Shown here piece after piece: positions 1 through 8,990 of a DNA stretch of 64,000 bases (the first letter of the stretch is position 1; each line of letters opens with the position of its first letter). Source of the stretch: Cellulomonas denverensis. Its GTDB lineage: Bacteria > Actinomycetota > Actinomycetes > Actinomycetales > Cellulomonadaceae. The notes beneath the pieces were generated by a model, which ran no database searches, was not told where the DNA came from, and saw only the letters and a list, made by a program, of their open reading frames with translations. The stretch covers positions 372,001 through 436,000 of the forward strand of contig NZ_JAAXOX010000001.1 in assembly GCF_012396125.1 (NCBI RefSeq). Reading direction: 5' to 3'. Made by a program: the position numbers and the translations under genes.

Positions 1-161
1 CCAGGCCAACTTTCTGACCCGCCACGTAGCACTTCAGGAGATACGGGCGAAAACAGCCACCGCAACGGGGGTCGATCGCGCCCACTGCGGGACCGAGCGG
101 GAGCTATTGTGCTGAGCGCCGCAGACCGGCCGAATGAGCGAACCCGGTGGGCAGGGAGCAG

Positions 162-1499
162 ATGAACCAGACCGCGAGCGCCACGCGCACCCTTGTGCAC
201 CTGACCGTCTCTAGTGATGACCGGCGCGTCGACGTGAGCGTTCCGGCGCAGGTCCCTCTGGTCGAGGTCCTGCCGGCCATCGCGCGCGATCTGGGCGCGC
301 TCGGCCCGTCACTGGTCCACGGCGGCTTCGCGCTGCGCCGGGCGGACGGTTCCGACCTCGACCCCTCGGGCACCTGCCTCGGCCAGGGGCTGCGGGACGG
401 CGAGCTGTTGACCCTGGCGCGTGGGACCCAGTTGACCGATCAACGGCGCTACGACGACATCGTCGAGGCCGTCATCGACGCCACCCAGGACGGTCGTGCG
501 CCCTGGACCGCGACCGACCGGGCCCGGACCGCGCTGGCCGCGTCGCTGATGCTGCTGGCGATCGGGGCGGTGCTGCTGTGGTGGGCGCCGCCGTCGGGGG
601 TCCTGGCGCCGATGATCGCCCTGGGGGCGGCGCTGGTGCTGGTGGTGACCGGGTCGGTGCTGACCCGCGTCGGCAGTCCGGAGGCGGGGAACGGTCTCGG
701 GTTGGCCGCGGCGGTGTACGGCGCGGTCGGGTCCTGGTCGCTGGTGCCGGACCCGGACCCGTGGGGGTGGTCGCCGGCGGCCGCCTGCCTGGGCCTGGCC
801 GTGGTCGGTGGACTCGCACTGGCCGGCACGGCGACCAGTCCGCAGGTGCACCTGATCCCGATCGTCACCGGGTTGGCGCTGGGGACGGTCGCGGCGGTCG
901 TGGCGCTGACCGGAGCGGACCTGGTGATGCCCTACGCCCTGCTGGTCGCCGGGCTCGCCGCCACCTCGAACGTGCTGCCGTGGCTGGCGCTGAGTTCGAC
1001 CCGGATCGCGGTGATCAGTCCACAGAGCGACGCCGACGTGCTGGCCGATCCGCCACCGGTGGACGGCCCCGAGGTCGCGCGCCGGGCCGAACAGGGTCAT
1101 GCGGTGCTGCTCGGGCTGCGGATCGCCTTCGCGCTCTGCGTGCTGGCGGCGACGCCGATCGTCGCGACGTCCGGAGTGGTCGGGGCACTGCTCTGCACGG
1201 CCGCGTTCACCGGGATGATGTTCGCCGGTCGGCAGGTCTACGCCCGGGTGGAGGTCGCCGTGCTCACCGGGCTGGGCACCTGCGGGTTAGCGGTGACCGG
1301 GGTCGTCGTGGCGCTGGCGGGCACCGTGGACCCGTCGGCGCTGCTGATCGTGCTGCTGGCGACCGCCGCCCTGGTGGTGACGTTGACGTGGGTGAGCACG
1401 ACCACCTCGATCACACTGACCCGGTGGCTGGACGCCGCCGAGTTGGTGTGCCTGGTGGCGATCCTGCCGCTGGGGACGTTGGCCGCCGGGCTGGGCTGA
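162..1499 (+). CDS. eccD: Type VII secretion integral membrane protein EccD
   Basis: The 445-residue protein begins with a soluble ubiquitin-like (YukD-type) domain of about 85 residues. A hydrophilic linker and about eleven hydrophobic segments follow to the C-terminus, which is the EccD layout. EccD forms the multi-helix membrane vestibule of ESX/type VII secretion complexes. I chose the ATG at 162 because AGGGAG lies at 153-158; an in-frame GTG at 147 would add five residues. A TATTGT hexamer at 105-110 could be the -10 of the operon promoter. The next gene, eccB, starts 4 nt after the stop, so co-transcription is likely. The ATPase EccC and the Esx substrates are not visible and would have to lie left of the window. 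Confidence 0.88.
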   Translation: MNQTASATRTLVHLTVSSDDRRVDVSVPAQVPLVEVLPAIARDLGALGPSLVHGGFALRRADGSDLDPSGTCLGQGLRDGELLTLARGTQLTDQRRYDDIVEAVIDATQDGRAPWTATDRARTALAASLMLLAIGAVLLWWAPPSGVLAPMIALGAALVLVVTGSVLTRVGSPEAGNGLGLAAAVYGAVGSWSLVPDPDPWGWSPAAACLGLAVVGGLALAGTATSPQVHLIPIVTGLALGTVAAVVALTGADLVMPYALLVAGLAATSNVLPWLALSSTRIAVISPQSDADVLADPPPVDGPEVARRAEQGHAVLLGLRIAFALCVLAATPIVATSGVVGALLCTAAFTGMMFAGRQVYARVEVAVLTGLGTCGLAVTGVVVALAGTVDPSALLIVLLATAALVVTLTWVSTTTSITLTRWLDAAELVCLVAILPLGTLAAGLG

Positions 1500-1503
1500 C
1501 GTC

Positions 1504-2871
1504 GTGGCGAGCAAGAAGGACCTGACCGAGGCGCAGTCGTTCAGCCGGCGACGCCTGCTCACCGCGTTCACCTCGGGCGCCAGCGGGACCAAGGAACTCG
1601 AACCGGCCAAGCCGCTGCGCACCGTGGTCGCCGGACTCGCGCTGTCCGCGCTGGTCGTGGTCGGTGGGGCGTTCTACGGCCTGGTCTCCCCGGGGTTGCC
1701 CGACGAGTGGGAGCACAACCGGCTCGTGCTGGCCACCGACACCGGCGGGAGGTTCGTGTCGGCCGACGGCACGCTGTTCCCGGTGCTGAACACCGCCAGC
1801 GCCCGGCTGCTGATCCCGGCCGACGACTTCTCGATCGTGACGACCAAGGCCGCGCTCCTGGCCGATCTGCCGGTCGGACCGTCGCTGGGCATCGTCGGCG
1901 CGCCGGACCAGCTTCCGGGCTCCGGGGAGCTGATCGGCACCGGGTGGACCGCCTGCCTCGGCGAGGACGCCTCCACCGTGCTGACGATCTCGGCCGACCC
2001 CGTGGCGGCCAGTGCCGGCTCGGCGGTTGTGGTGAGCACCTCCGCCGGGCTGTCCGTGGTCGCCGGCGGCCGGCACTACCCGCTGCCGACCGATCACGCC
2101 GACGCGGTGTTGCGTGCGCTCGGGCTGGGCGATGCCCCGCGGCTGAGTGTGGACGGGCGCTGGGTGAACCTGTTCCGAACCGGGACCGCGCTGAGCCCGA
2201 TGATCGTGCCGGACGCCGGACAGCCACTGGCGGGGACGACGCTGCCCGCCGGACAGGTCGTGCACGTGGCGGGCAGTCCGCCGGAACAGCGGTTCCTGCT
2301 CAACGCCGACGGCACGCTGGCCTCGATCAGCCCGCTCGCCTATCAGCTCTACCTGCTCGGCACCGGCGCCCAACTCGGCACCGCGGTCGAGGTCGGGGCC
2401 ACGGAGCTGGCCGAGTTCACCAACGCCGGCTACCCGGCCGGGGCGGCGGACTGGCCCGAGCAGGCGCTGGACGTCCAGCAGGGCACGGCGTGTGCGCTGC
2501 TCGCGACCATCGATGGCAGTCCGGCGACCGTCCTCGCCGCGGCCGAGGGCGGCGAGGACGCGACGGCCCGGGCGGTGCCGGTCACCTCGGACGGCGCGGT
2601 GTGGATGGACCCCGGCGCCGGGTCGGTGGTGCGGGCCGGCACCGGCGAGCAAGCCGCGACCGTGCTGTACCTGATCGACTCCACCGGCACCGCCTTCCCG
2701 GTCCAGGACGACCCGGAGACCCTGCACCGGCTCGGTTACCAGGAGGAGGACGTCGCCGACGTGCCCGCGCCGTGGCTGCAGCTGCTGCCGGTCGGTCCGG
2801 GCCTGTCGACCGCCGCGGCGGGCACCCCGGTCGCCGCCGGTTCGGCCGGGACGGCAGCCGGTGAGGGCTGA
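1504..2871 (+). CDS. eccB: Type VII secretion protein EccB
   Basis: The protein has 455 residues. A cytoplasmic N-terminus of about 37 residues with an RRR patch is followed by one membrane helix (about 38-62) and a large extracytoplasmic domain. Family landmarks visible are LFPVLNTASARLL near residue 98, LPVGPSLGIVGAPDQLP near 125 and a following WTAC. EccB is a single-pass component of the ESX membrane complex. The start is a GTG 4 nt after the eccD stop. The C-terminus overlaps mycP by 11 bp. The C-terminal 20 residues are Ala/Gly-rich. It could be a diverged EccB of a non-mycobacterial system, but the order eccD-eccB-mycP supports the name. Confidence 0.87.
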   Translation: MASKKDLTEAQSFSRRRLLTAFTSGASGTKELEPAKPLRTVVAGLALSALVVVGGAFYGLVSPGLPDEWEHNRLVLATDTGGRFVSADGTLFPVLNTASARLLIPADDFSIVTTKAALLADLPVGPSLGIVGAPDQLPGSGELIGTGWTACLGEDASTVLTISADPVAASAGSAVVVSTSAGLSVVAGGRHYPLPTDHADAVLRALGLGDAPRLSVDGRWVNLFRTGTALSPMIVPDAGQPLAGTTLPAGQVVHVAGSPPEQRFLLNADGTLASISPLAYQLYLLGTGAQLGTAVEVGATELAEFTNAGYPAGAADWPEQALDVQQGTACALLATIDGSPATVLAAAEGGEDATARAVPVTSDGAVWMDPGAGSVVRAGTGEQAATVLYLIDSTGTAFPVQDDPETLHRLGYQEEDVADVPAPWLQLLPVGPGLSTAAAGTPVAAGSAGTAAGEG

Positions 2872-4189
2872 CGTCGGCGCCGTGTGGCGCACCCTGGCGC
2901 TGCTGGGCGCCACGGCAGGCCTCGCCCTGGGGGTGCCGGGGCAGCCGGCCGCGCTCGCCGCGGACGCCGACGATGCGTGCACACCGGGCACGGTGGTCTG
3001 GATGGACCCGGAACCGCCCGCCCACGCACTGCTGCAAACCGACCTGGCGTGGACGGTCACCCGCGGCGAGGGCGCCCTGGTCGCCGTGGTCGACTCCGGC
3101 GTCGACGGAGGCAACGCCCACCTCTCCGACGCGGTGGTCTCCGGCCTCGACCTGGTGCAGGACGGCAGCAGCAGTCTCGGGTTGACCGACGCCGACGGTC
3201 ACGGCACGGCGATCGCGGGCATCATCGCTGCCCGCGAGGTGCCCGGCTCCGGGGTGATCGGGCTGGCGCCGGACAGCCGTGTGCTGCCGATCCGCGTCTT
3301 CGTGGCGAACACCGACGAGGCACGGCAGGCCGGGCTCGGACCCACCCCGGCCCGGATCGCCGCCGCGATCCGCTACGCCACCGACCAGGGCGCCCAGGTG
3401 ATCAACGTGTCGCTGTCCACCCCGGACGACGACCCCGACCTGCGCGCCGCCGTCGAGGACGCCACCGCCCGCGGCGCCCTGGTGGTGGCCAGTGCCGGCA
3501 ACTGGAGCACCGCCGAGTCCGGTGCCGACGGCCCGCGTTACCCGGCGGCCTACCCGCAGGCCCTCGCGGTCGCGGCGGTCGAGGCCGACGGCAGCCCTTC
3601 GGCCGCCTCGATGCCCGGCCCACACGTCGACGTCGCCGCACCCGGCGCCCAGGTGCTCACCGCCGCCGCCGGGGCCGGTGACTGCCTGTACGCCGCCGAC
3701 ACTGCCCAGTCCAGCTTCGCCACCGGCTACGCCGCCGCGGCCGCCGCCCTGGTCGCCGTGGCCCACCCGACCGAGTCGCCCGACCAGTGGTCCTGGCGGC
3801 TGCGCACCACCGCCAGCCGCCCGAACCCGGACCAGCGTGACGACGACATCGGCTGGGGCATCGTCCAGCCCTACGACGCCATGGCGCTCGTGCCGACCGG
3901 TGACACCCGCGGCCCGGCCGGCCCCTCGACCGGCACCATCGCCGCGGCTCAGGCGACCGAGCAGGAGCCCGTGGTGCTGGCCCCTGCCGAACGTCCCTGG
4001 CAGCCCGCGCGCGAGACGGCTGTCGTGGTCGGGGTGCTCACCGCACCGATGATCGGGGTGCTGGTCGTGGTGCTCGGTCTCCGGCGACGCCGCCGCGCGC
4101 CCGACCCGGAGCCCGATCCGGTGCGCACCGGATCGGGGTTGGCACAGCGGGCACCGATCCGGGTGGCGAGGGCGCCGGATCGGCGCTGA
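2861..4189 (+). CDS. mycP: Mycosin-type subtilisin-like serine protease MycP
   Basis: The protein has 442 residues and starts at a GTG. An N-terminal signal peptide (about 1-33, ending in PAALA) precedes an S8 protease domain. The triad is visible: Asp78 in AVVDSGVDGG, His114 in DGHGTAIAG and Ser285 in QSSFATGYA, with the oxyanion Asn in ASAGNW. A C-terminal helix (about 386-407) followed by an RRRRR stop-transfer patch anchors it with the protease outside. This signal-protease-anchor layout is that of mycosins, which stabilise and process ESX secretion complexes. It overlaps eccB by 11 bp and closes the three-gene operon. It converges with the gene ending at 4206, only 16 bp away, and no terminator hairpin is obvious between them. 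Confidence 0.9.
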   Translation: MRADVGAVWRTLALLGATAGLALGVPGQPAALAADADDACTPGTVVWMDPEPPAHALLQTDLAWTVTRGEGALVAVVDSGVDGGNAHLSDAVVSGLDLVQDGSSSLGLTDADGHGTAIAGIIAAREVPGSGVIGLAPDSRVLPIRVFVANTDEARQAGLGPTPARIAAAIRYATDQGAQVINVSLSTPDDDPDLRAAVEDATARGALVVASAGNWSTAESGADGPRYPAAYPQALAVAAVEADGSPSAASMPGPHVDVAAPGAQVLTAAAGAGDCLYAADTAQSSFATGYAAAAAALVAVAHPTESPDQWSWRLRTTASRPNPDQRDDDIGWGIVQPYDAMALVPTGDTRGPAGPSTGTIAAAQATEQEPVVLAPAERPWQPARETAVVVGVLTAPMIGVLVVVLGLRRRRRAPDPEPDPVRTGSGLAQRAPIRVARAPDRR

Positions 4190-4205
4190 GGGATCGCAGG
4201 ACCGG

Positions 4206-4730
4206 TCAGCCGGTCAGGAGCACCCGGACCCAGATCACCGCGCCCGCCAGCGACGCCAGCACGCAGACCGCCCAGCAGGCCAGCGCGATCCGGGCGGCAC
4301 GCCTGCTCCGACGGACGACCGACGGCATCCGGGCGGCCTGGACGCGGGTGGCGCGGGAATCGGCGGCGCGCGCCGGGGGCACGACGGTTTCGGGCACCGG
4401 TCGCGGACGGTAGACCGGTGCGGAAGGACCGCGGTGGCTGACCACCGGGGCCGGTGGGGGTGCCCCGTCCGGTGCCGCTGCCGGAGGTATCGGCAGGTGG
4501 TCGCCCGGCGTGGCCGGGGATGCGATCACGGTGTGGTCGGCGGGGTCGTGCGCGAGGGCGGTCAGATCCAGGGCGTCGACCGTGGTGGGCTCGGCCGGCA
4601 CCGTCTCGTCCGCGGCCCACACCGTCCGGTCCAGGGGGTCCTCGACCGCCGGGTCGGGGCGGGTGGACGGGAGCGGCGGGTCGTCGTGGCGGCCGGGCTC
4701 GAGAGCCGGGGTGTCAGGAGGTGTGGTCAT
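4206..4730 (-). CDS. Small Pro-rich protein with a C-terminal membrane anchor, function unknown
   Basis: The protein has 174 residues. About 135 residues are rich in Pro, Ala, Asp and Thr, followed by a basic patch (SVVRRSRRAARIA) and one C-terminal helix ending close to the stop. This resembles a tail-anchored cytoplasmic protein with a disordered, acidic, Thr-rich body. Two TVWAAD/TVIASP-like Thr stretches could be phosphorylation sites for the kinase in the same operon; that is inference. The ATG overlaps the PP2C stop by 4 bp (ATGA), so translation is probably coupled. It is the last gene of the eight-gene operon. I do not recognise a family. Confidence 0.7.
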   Translation of the reverse strand: MTTPPDTPALEPGRHDDPPLPSTRPDPAVEDPLDRTVWAADETVPAEPTTVDALDLTALAHDPADHTVIASPATPGDHLPIPPAAAPDGAPPPAPVVSHRGPSAPVYRPRPVPETVVPPARAADSRATRVQAARMPSVVRRSRRAARIALACWAVCVLASLAGAVIWVRVLLTG

Positions 4731-5509
4731 CGGAGCACCCGGCGGGTGGTGTCGGCGGTGCCGGTGTCGGTCGTGCCGGCGAGGTTCGTGCTGCCGGTCG
4801 CACCACCGGCTCGGACATCGACGACGACGACGGTGATGTTGTCCCGGCCGCCCGCCCGGTTGGCCAGGCGGATCAGCGCGGCCACTGCCGACTCCGCGGT
4901 TCCGGCGAGGGTCAGAGCGGCGCGCAGTGACTCGTCGGGGAGTTCGCCGTGCAGGCCGTCGCTGCACACCAGGAGCCGGTCGCCGGTCGTGATCGGGAGC
5001 AGCCACCTGTCCGCGGTGGCCCGGCCGGTGCCGAGCGCCCGGGTGATGGCGTGGGAGCGGGTGCCGTGGGACGCCGGGGCCTGGTGATCGCGGGTCAGCC
5101 GGGCGAGGCGGTCGCCGCTGTGCCGGTAGACCCGGCTGTCCCCGATGTTGAACACCAGCCAGTGCGGTGTTCCCCCGTGTTCGACCACGGCGGCGCCGGT
5201 GACCGTGCTGCCCGCGCCGCGGCCGGTGCCGGCGCTGATCGCGCAGACCCGCTGCTGGGCGTCATTGAGCGCCTGCCCGACGGCCTCGACCGTGACCGGG
5301 CCCGGGCCGGTGAGCCGCTCGGCGAGGGCTGCGGTCACCGCGGCGCTGGCGCGGTCGCCGGCGTCGAGTCCGCCCATGCCGTCGGGGACGACGAACACCG
5401 GAGGCTCGGCGAGCAGGGCGTCCTCGTTCCTGCGGCGGACCCGGCCGGGGTCGGTGCCGGCGGCCCAGGCGAGTTCGACGCCCGCCACGACTCGGTTTCC
5501 GCTGGTCAT
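4727..5509 (-). CDS. PP2C-family Ser/Thr protein phosphatase
   Basis: The 260-residue protein is a compact PPM/PP2C phosphatase. Visible motifs are RRRNEDALL near residue 25, the metal-binding VVPDGMGGLDAGD near 40, VFNIGDSRVYR near 105, VCSDGLHGELPDE near 160 and RDNITVVVVDV near 205, so the metal-binding Asp residues are present. No membrane segment is seen, so it should be cytosolic. In this operon it would reverse phosphorylation by the kinase at 17300-18430. The ATG at 5509 overlaps the FHA gene stop, and its own stop overlaps the next gene's ATG; both overlaps are 4 bp. The longer in-frame extension upstream lies inside the FHA gene and was rejected. Confidence 0.9.
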   Translation of the reverse strand: MTSGNRVVAGVELAWAAGTDPGRVRRRNEDALLAEPPVFVVPDGMGGLDAGDRASAAVTAALAERLTGPGPVTVEAVGQALNDAQQRVCAISAGTGRGAGSTVTGAAVVEHGGTPHWLVFNIGDSRVYRHSGDRLARLTRDHQAPASHGTRSHAITRALGTGRATADRWLLPITTGDRLLVCSDGLHGELPDESLRAALTLAGTAESAVAALIRLANRAGGRDNITVVVVDVRAGGATGSTNLAGTTDTGTADTTRRVLR

Positions 5510-6501
5510 GCGTCCGTCCTCTCCGGCGGTAACAGCAGCGCGCCGAGTGTGCCCAAGAGGATCCGGCCGGTCACCGGCGCCCGGGTGCCCGGGTCGAGGC
5601 GGCGGGGAGCGCCGTCGGGTTCGGTGACGGTGACGCCGTTGGTCGAGCCGAGGTCGGTGATGAACCACACGCCGTCGATCAGGTCGAGCCGGGCATGGGT
5701 CTTGGACAGGGTGCGGCCGGGGTCGGCGAGCTGCACCGTCGGGAACTCGCCCACCGACGGCCGGCGTCCGAGCACCGCGGTCGGGGGCGGGACGGGGAAC
5801 TGCCGACCGTCGTCGAGCTGGAGGACCCAGGGGTCACGGGCTGGAGCGACCGCGAGCACGGTGCCCTCGTCGTCCGCGTCGTCGGGGTCGGGGTCGGGGT
5901 CCGGGCAGGACGGTGCGGGCACGGCAGGCAGCGCCGGAACGATCACGGGTCGCGGCGGTGGGGGCGAGGCCGGGGCGGGTGCGGGCGACATCGGCGGTGG
6001 CGTCGCGGGTGCCACATCCAGCGTCGGTGTCCATGACGGCGCAGTGGGCACCGCCGTCGACGACGCAACCTCAGCCCTCTGCCCGACCGGCACGGCCCTG
6101 TACTGGACCACCGGCCCTGCCCCCCGGTCCGGCGCCCGCGACCACCCCAGGACGCCTGCCCACACCGGCGGCGCGATCACCCCGAACACCGTGGTCCCGG
6201 TACCTCGGCCGAGTTCAGCGCCGATCCGGTGGGCGGCGGTCGTGTGCAGGACGATGCCGTACAGGTTGACCAGGGGGATGAACAGGTAGATCACCGACCA
6301 CCCGGGCACTCCACCGCGTTCGAGCAGGGTGACCTCGTTCCAGACCGGGACCCAGGCGCGCCAGGCGGGTAGGCCGAGTCGGCGGAACACCGCGCCGAGA
6401 GCGGCGGCGTACCAGCAGTGCAGGCCGGTGAGACAGAGGAGGGCCAGGAGGCCGATCAGAGTGGCGGTGATCATCTGGTCGGATGGCGTGGCCGGGTTCA
6501 T
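5506..6501 (-). CDS. Membrane protein with C-terminal FHA domain
   Basis: The protein has 331 residues. The N-terminal 110 residues hold about three hydrophobic helices (around 8-30, 60-80, 90-110), similar to the small DUF5684-type membrane module. A Pro/Ala-rich acidic linker follows to about 225, then an FHA domain. The FHA core is recognisable from LGRRPSVG, TLSKTHARL and DLGSTNGVTV, the Gly-Arg, Ser-x-x-His and Asn-Gly elements that read phosphothreonine. The protein is likely the phospho-reader that recruits kinase substrates to the membrane. It overlaps both operon neighbours by 4 bp. Confidence 0.85.
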   Translation of the reverse strand: MNPATPSDQMITATLIGLLALLCLTGLHCWYAAALGAVFRRLGLPAWRAWVPVWNEVTLLERGGVPGWSVIYLFIPLVNLYGIVLHTTAAHRIGAELGRGTGTTVFGVIAPPVWAGVLGWSRAPDRGAGPVVQYRAVPVGQRAEVASSTAVPTAPSWTPTLDVAPATPPPMSPAPAPASPPPPRPVIVPALPAVPAPSCPDPDPDPDDADDEGTVLAVAPARDPWVLQLDDGRQFPVPPPTAVLGRRPSVGEFPTVQLADPGRTLSKTHARLDLIDGVWFITDLGSTNGVTVTEPDGAPRRLDPGTRAPVTGRILLGTLGALLLPPERTDA

Positions 6502-8990
6502 CGGGGCTCCTCCTCGGCGAGGGGCCGGTTCCGGCGGGTGAGGGCGGGATGTGCGGCCGCCACCAGGGATCGGGGGCGCAGGGCGGCGACGAGCCGGGCC
6601 CACGGCGAGTGGGTGGCGGCGAGTGCGGTGCGGTCGGCGGCGACGAGTTCCCACGCGGCGGCGCTGGTGTCACGGTCGACGGGGATGGGACCGAACACGG
6701 CGCGGTCGGTGAGCTCAGCCAGGGCGACGGCAGCGGGTCGCTCGGTGGCGGTGGCGGCGCTGATCCGGGTGGCGCCGGTCAGTGGCCGGCCGAGATCGAG
6801 GCACAGGTCGGACAGTTCGGCCCAGGCGCCGACGACAGCGACCTCGGGGACGGCCGCGGTGCGGCGGGATCGTCGGCGCAGCGCCTTCGCGACCGGGATG
6901 GCCGCGACCGGTGCGGCGAGCAGGGCGATCGCGGACAGGGTGAGCCCGGTGATACGCAGGATCGATCGCCAACCCTGGGTGCCTGCCTCATCGGTGTCGG
7001 TGTCGGCGGGCGGGGTGTCGCCGGTGTCGTCGGCGCTGCTGGGCGGCCGGACCACCGCGGGGTCGGCGGGTTCGACCCGGGTGGGGTGTTCGGGCAGCAT
7101 CTGGCCCTCGGTGACCGGGCGGGGTGGGTCGGTGTGCTGGGGGGTGGCGTCCAGGGTGACCCAGTGTCCGGCGGCGGACCGGACCTCGACCCAGGCGGCG
7201 AGCATGCCGCCGGTGCAGGTCTCGGTGCAGGACGTCAGGGTGGGGTCGTCGGTGGTCAGTCGCCAGCCGAGGACGACCCGGGACTCGTAGCCCAGGTGCC
7301 GGGCGATCAGTGCGGCCGCGGTGGCGAACTGTTCGTCGTCCCCGGCCGCGGCCACCAGATCGCCGGTGGGGGCGTCAGCGCCGAGTTTGTCCTGCTGCTC
7401 GTTCAGGTCGGCGAACAGGTCCTCGATCCGGGCGGCGGAGTGACCGGAGCGGGAGGGCACGACGGTGGGCGGGGACTGATCGGTGGCGGCGGACCGGGCG
7501 TCCTGTTCGGTCAGCCAGTGGCTGAGGTAGCCGCGGTCGCGGAGCCGGCCGACGAGTTCGCGCAGTCCCGGTTCGTCGGCGCCCAGCTGTTGGGACTGCA
7601 CCCAGGCGATGAGTTGCGGGTGCGCGTCGGCATCGAGGGTGGAGGTGGAGGTGGGTGCGCCCAGCGGCCCACCGGCGACCGGCGAGGCCGTGACCCGGTA
7701 GCGGTCGGTGGCGCGCAGTCCCGTGAGGCCCTCGGGGTCGGTGGTGGTGATCAGGGCGGCGTCGGCCCAGGCGGAGTGGTAGTAGCCGGCGGCGAGCGCG
7801 TCGGCCCTGGGCCCCTGGAACTCGGGGGCGGCCAGGACGCCGGCCGGCAGGGGGAGCCAGAGCCCGCGGTAGCCGGTGTCGATCTCGATCTCGACCGTGG
7901 CGGTGGTCGCCGCGGATCGCGAGCGCGGCACCCGGGCGAACCGGTGGTCGGCGGTGTCGGCGGAGGTGCTGAAGTGCTGCCCGTCGTAGTCGTCCAGGAC
8001 GGCCAGCCGGAGCCGGTCGACCGGGTCGGCGCCCTCGGCGGTCTGCGACTGGACGTGCAGCCACACCTGATCGGCGGCGTCGCCGGTGAACGCGGTGCGG
8101 TACGCGTCCAGCGGGCTGGGTTCGGCCTGCACGGCGATCACCGGTTCGGTGTCGGCTCGCAGGGAGCGCCGGGCGGCAGGGTCGGTCTGGTCGGCGACGA
8201 TCAACCCGGTGGCCAGGGCGAGGGCGGCGAGGGTGCCACCGACCACGCACCGGATCAGCCCCGAGCCGAGGCGCCGGGCGAGTGGGATGCCGGTGCCGGC
8301 TTCCCGGGCCGCCGCCACCGCCTGACGCCGGGCGATCCGGGGTCGCAGGGTCAGCCACACCAGGCTGACCGCCGTGAAGCCGAGCACCGGGACGGTCACC
8401 CACGGGTCGGGCAGCTCGACCGGACCGACCCGCCACGGCTGCCCGGCCTGCGCCGGTCCGAGCAGCGGTCCGACCGCCACTGCCAGGGTCAGGGCGGGCA
8501 CGGCGATCACCGCGCGGCGGCCCGGCGCGGTGGCGCACCTGGCCGCGATCAGCATCGCCGCGGTGAGCACCGCGAGCCACAGCGCCAGACTCGCCCGGTA
8601 CTCCTGCACCGGAAGTCGCAAGGTGAGCAGGTGCTGCCAGCCGACGACGATCGCGCCGGCCGCCTCCGCGATCCCGGCGAGCAGATCCGGCACGGAGGTG
8701 GTGCGGTACGGAACGGCCACCGGCACCGCGACGAGCAGGTAGGCACCGGCGGCGGCCAGTGCGGCCACCCACCAGGCTCGCCGTCGGGTCAGGGAGGCCA
8801 CGGTCAGACCGATCGCGACCGCGACCGCGCTGACCACCACCAGACGCCAGGTCTGGTACACCGGCCACGCGGCGACGGTGGCCAGGCCGGCCCCGATCAG
8901 CAGGTACCCGATGGCGGCAAGCTCACGGGTCCCGGCCGAGGGCTGCGCTGCACGGCGACGACGGCCGGCCGAGGCGGTGGCTGCGCTCAT
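6498..8990 (-). CDS. TgpA-type transglutaminase-fold membrane protein, catalytic residues lost
   Basis: The protein has 830 residues. A multi-pass N-terminal region (about 25-260, DUF3488-like) is followed by an external segment, a transglutaminase-like domain near 530-630, one more helix near 690-715 and a cytoplasmic tail of about 110 residues. Active members have Cys in G-x-C-e-q-F-A, His in H-A-W-V-E and Asp in L-D-x-T-P. Here the motifs read GDDEQFAT, LAAWVEV and TLDATP, so Cys is Asp and His is Ala while the Asp remains. The codons were read directly on the reverse strand, so this is not a frame error. It is probably a structural or binding pseudoenzyme. DUF58, MoxR and TgpA-like genes are a known trio, seen here in order. 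The ATG overlaps the DUF58 stop by 4 bp. Confidence 0.86.
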   Translation of the reverse strand: MSAATASAGRRRRAAQPSAGTRELAAIGYLLIGAGLATVAAWPVYQTWRLVVVSAVAVAIGLTVASLTRRRAWWVAALAAAGAYLLVAVPVAVPYRTTSVPDLLAGIAEAAGAIVVGWQHLLTLRLPVQEYRASLALWLAVLTAAMLIAARCATAPGRRAVIAVPALTLAVAVGPLLGPAQAGQPWRVGPVELPDPWVTVPVLGFTAVSLVWLTLRPRIARRQAVAAAREAGTGIPLARRLGSGLIRCVVGGTLAALALATGLIVADQTDPAARRSLRADTEPVIAVQAEPSPLDAYRTAFTGDAADQVWLHVQSQTAEGADPVDRLRLAVLDDYDGQHFSTSADTADHRFARVPRSRSAATTATVEIEIDTGYRGLWLPLPAGVLAAPEFQGPRADALAAGYYHSAWADAALITTTDPEGLTGLRATDRYRVTASPVAGGPLGAPTSTSTLDADAHPQLIAWVQSQQLGADEPGLRELVGRLRDRGYLSHWLTEQDARSAATDQSPPTVVPSRSGHSAARIEDLFADLNEQQDKLGADAPTGDLVAAAGDDEQFATAAALIARHLGYESRVVLGWRLTTDDPTLTSCTETCTGGMLAAWVEVRSAAGHWVTLDATPQHTDPPRPVTEGQMLPEHPTRVEPADPAVVRPPSSADDTGDTPPADTDTDEAGTQGWRSILRITGLTLSAIALLAAPVAAIPVAKALRRRSRRTAAVPEVAVVGAWAELSDLCLDLGRPLTGATRISAATATERPAAVALAELTDRAVFGPIPVDRDTSAAAWELVAADRTALAATHSPWARLVAALRPRSLVAAAHPALTRRNRPLAEEEPR

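Noticed and set aside
6498..8990. Possible frameshift or misread explaining the missing transglutaminase Cys and His
   Set aside because: The residues around both sites align well in one continuous frame, and the codons (GAC for Cys, GCC for His) would need several base changes to restore the triad.
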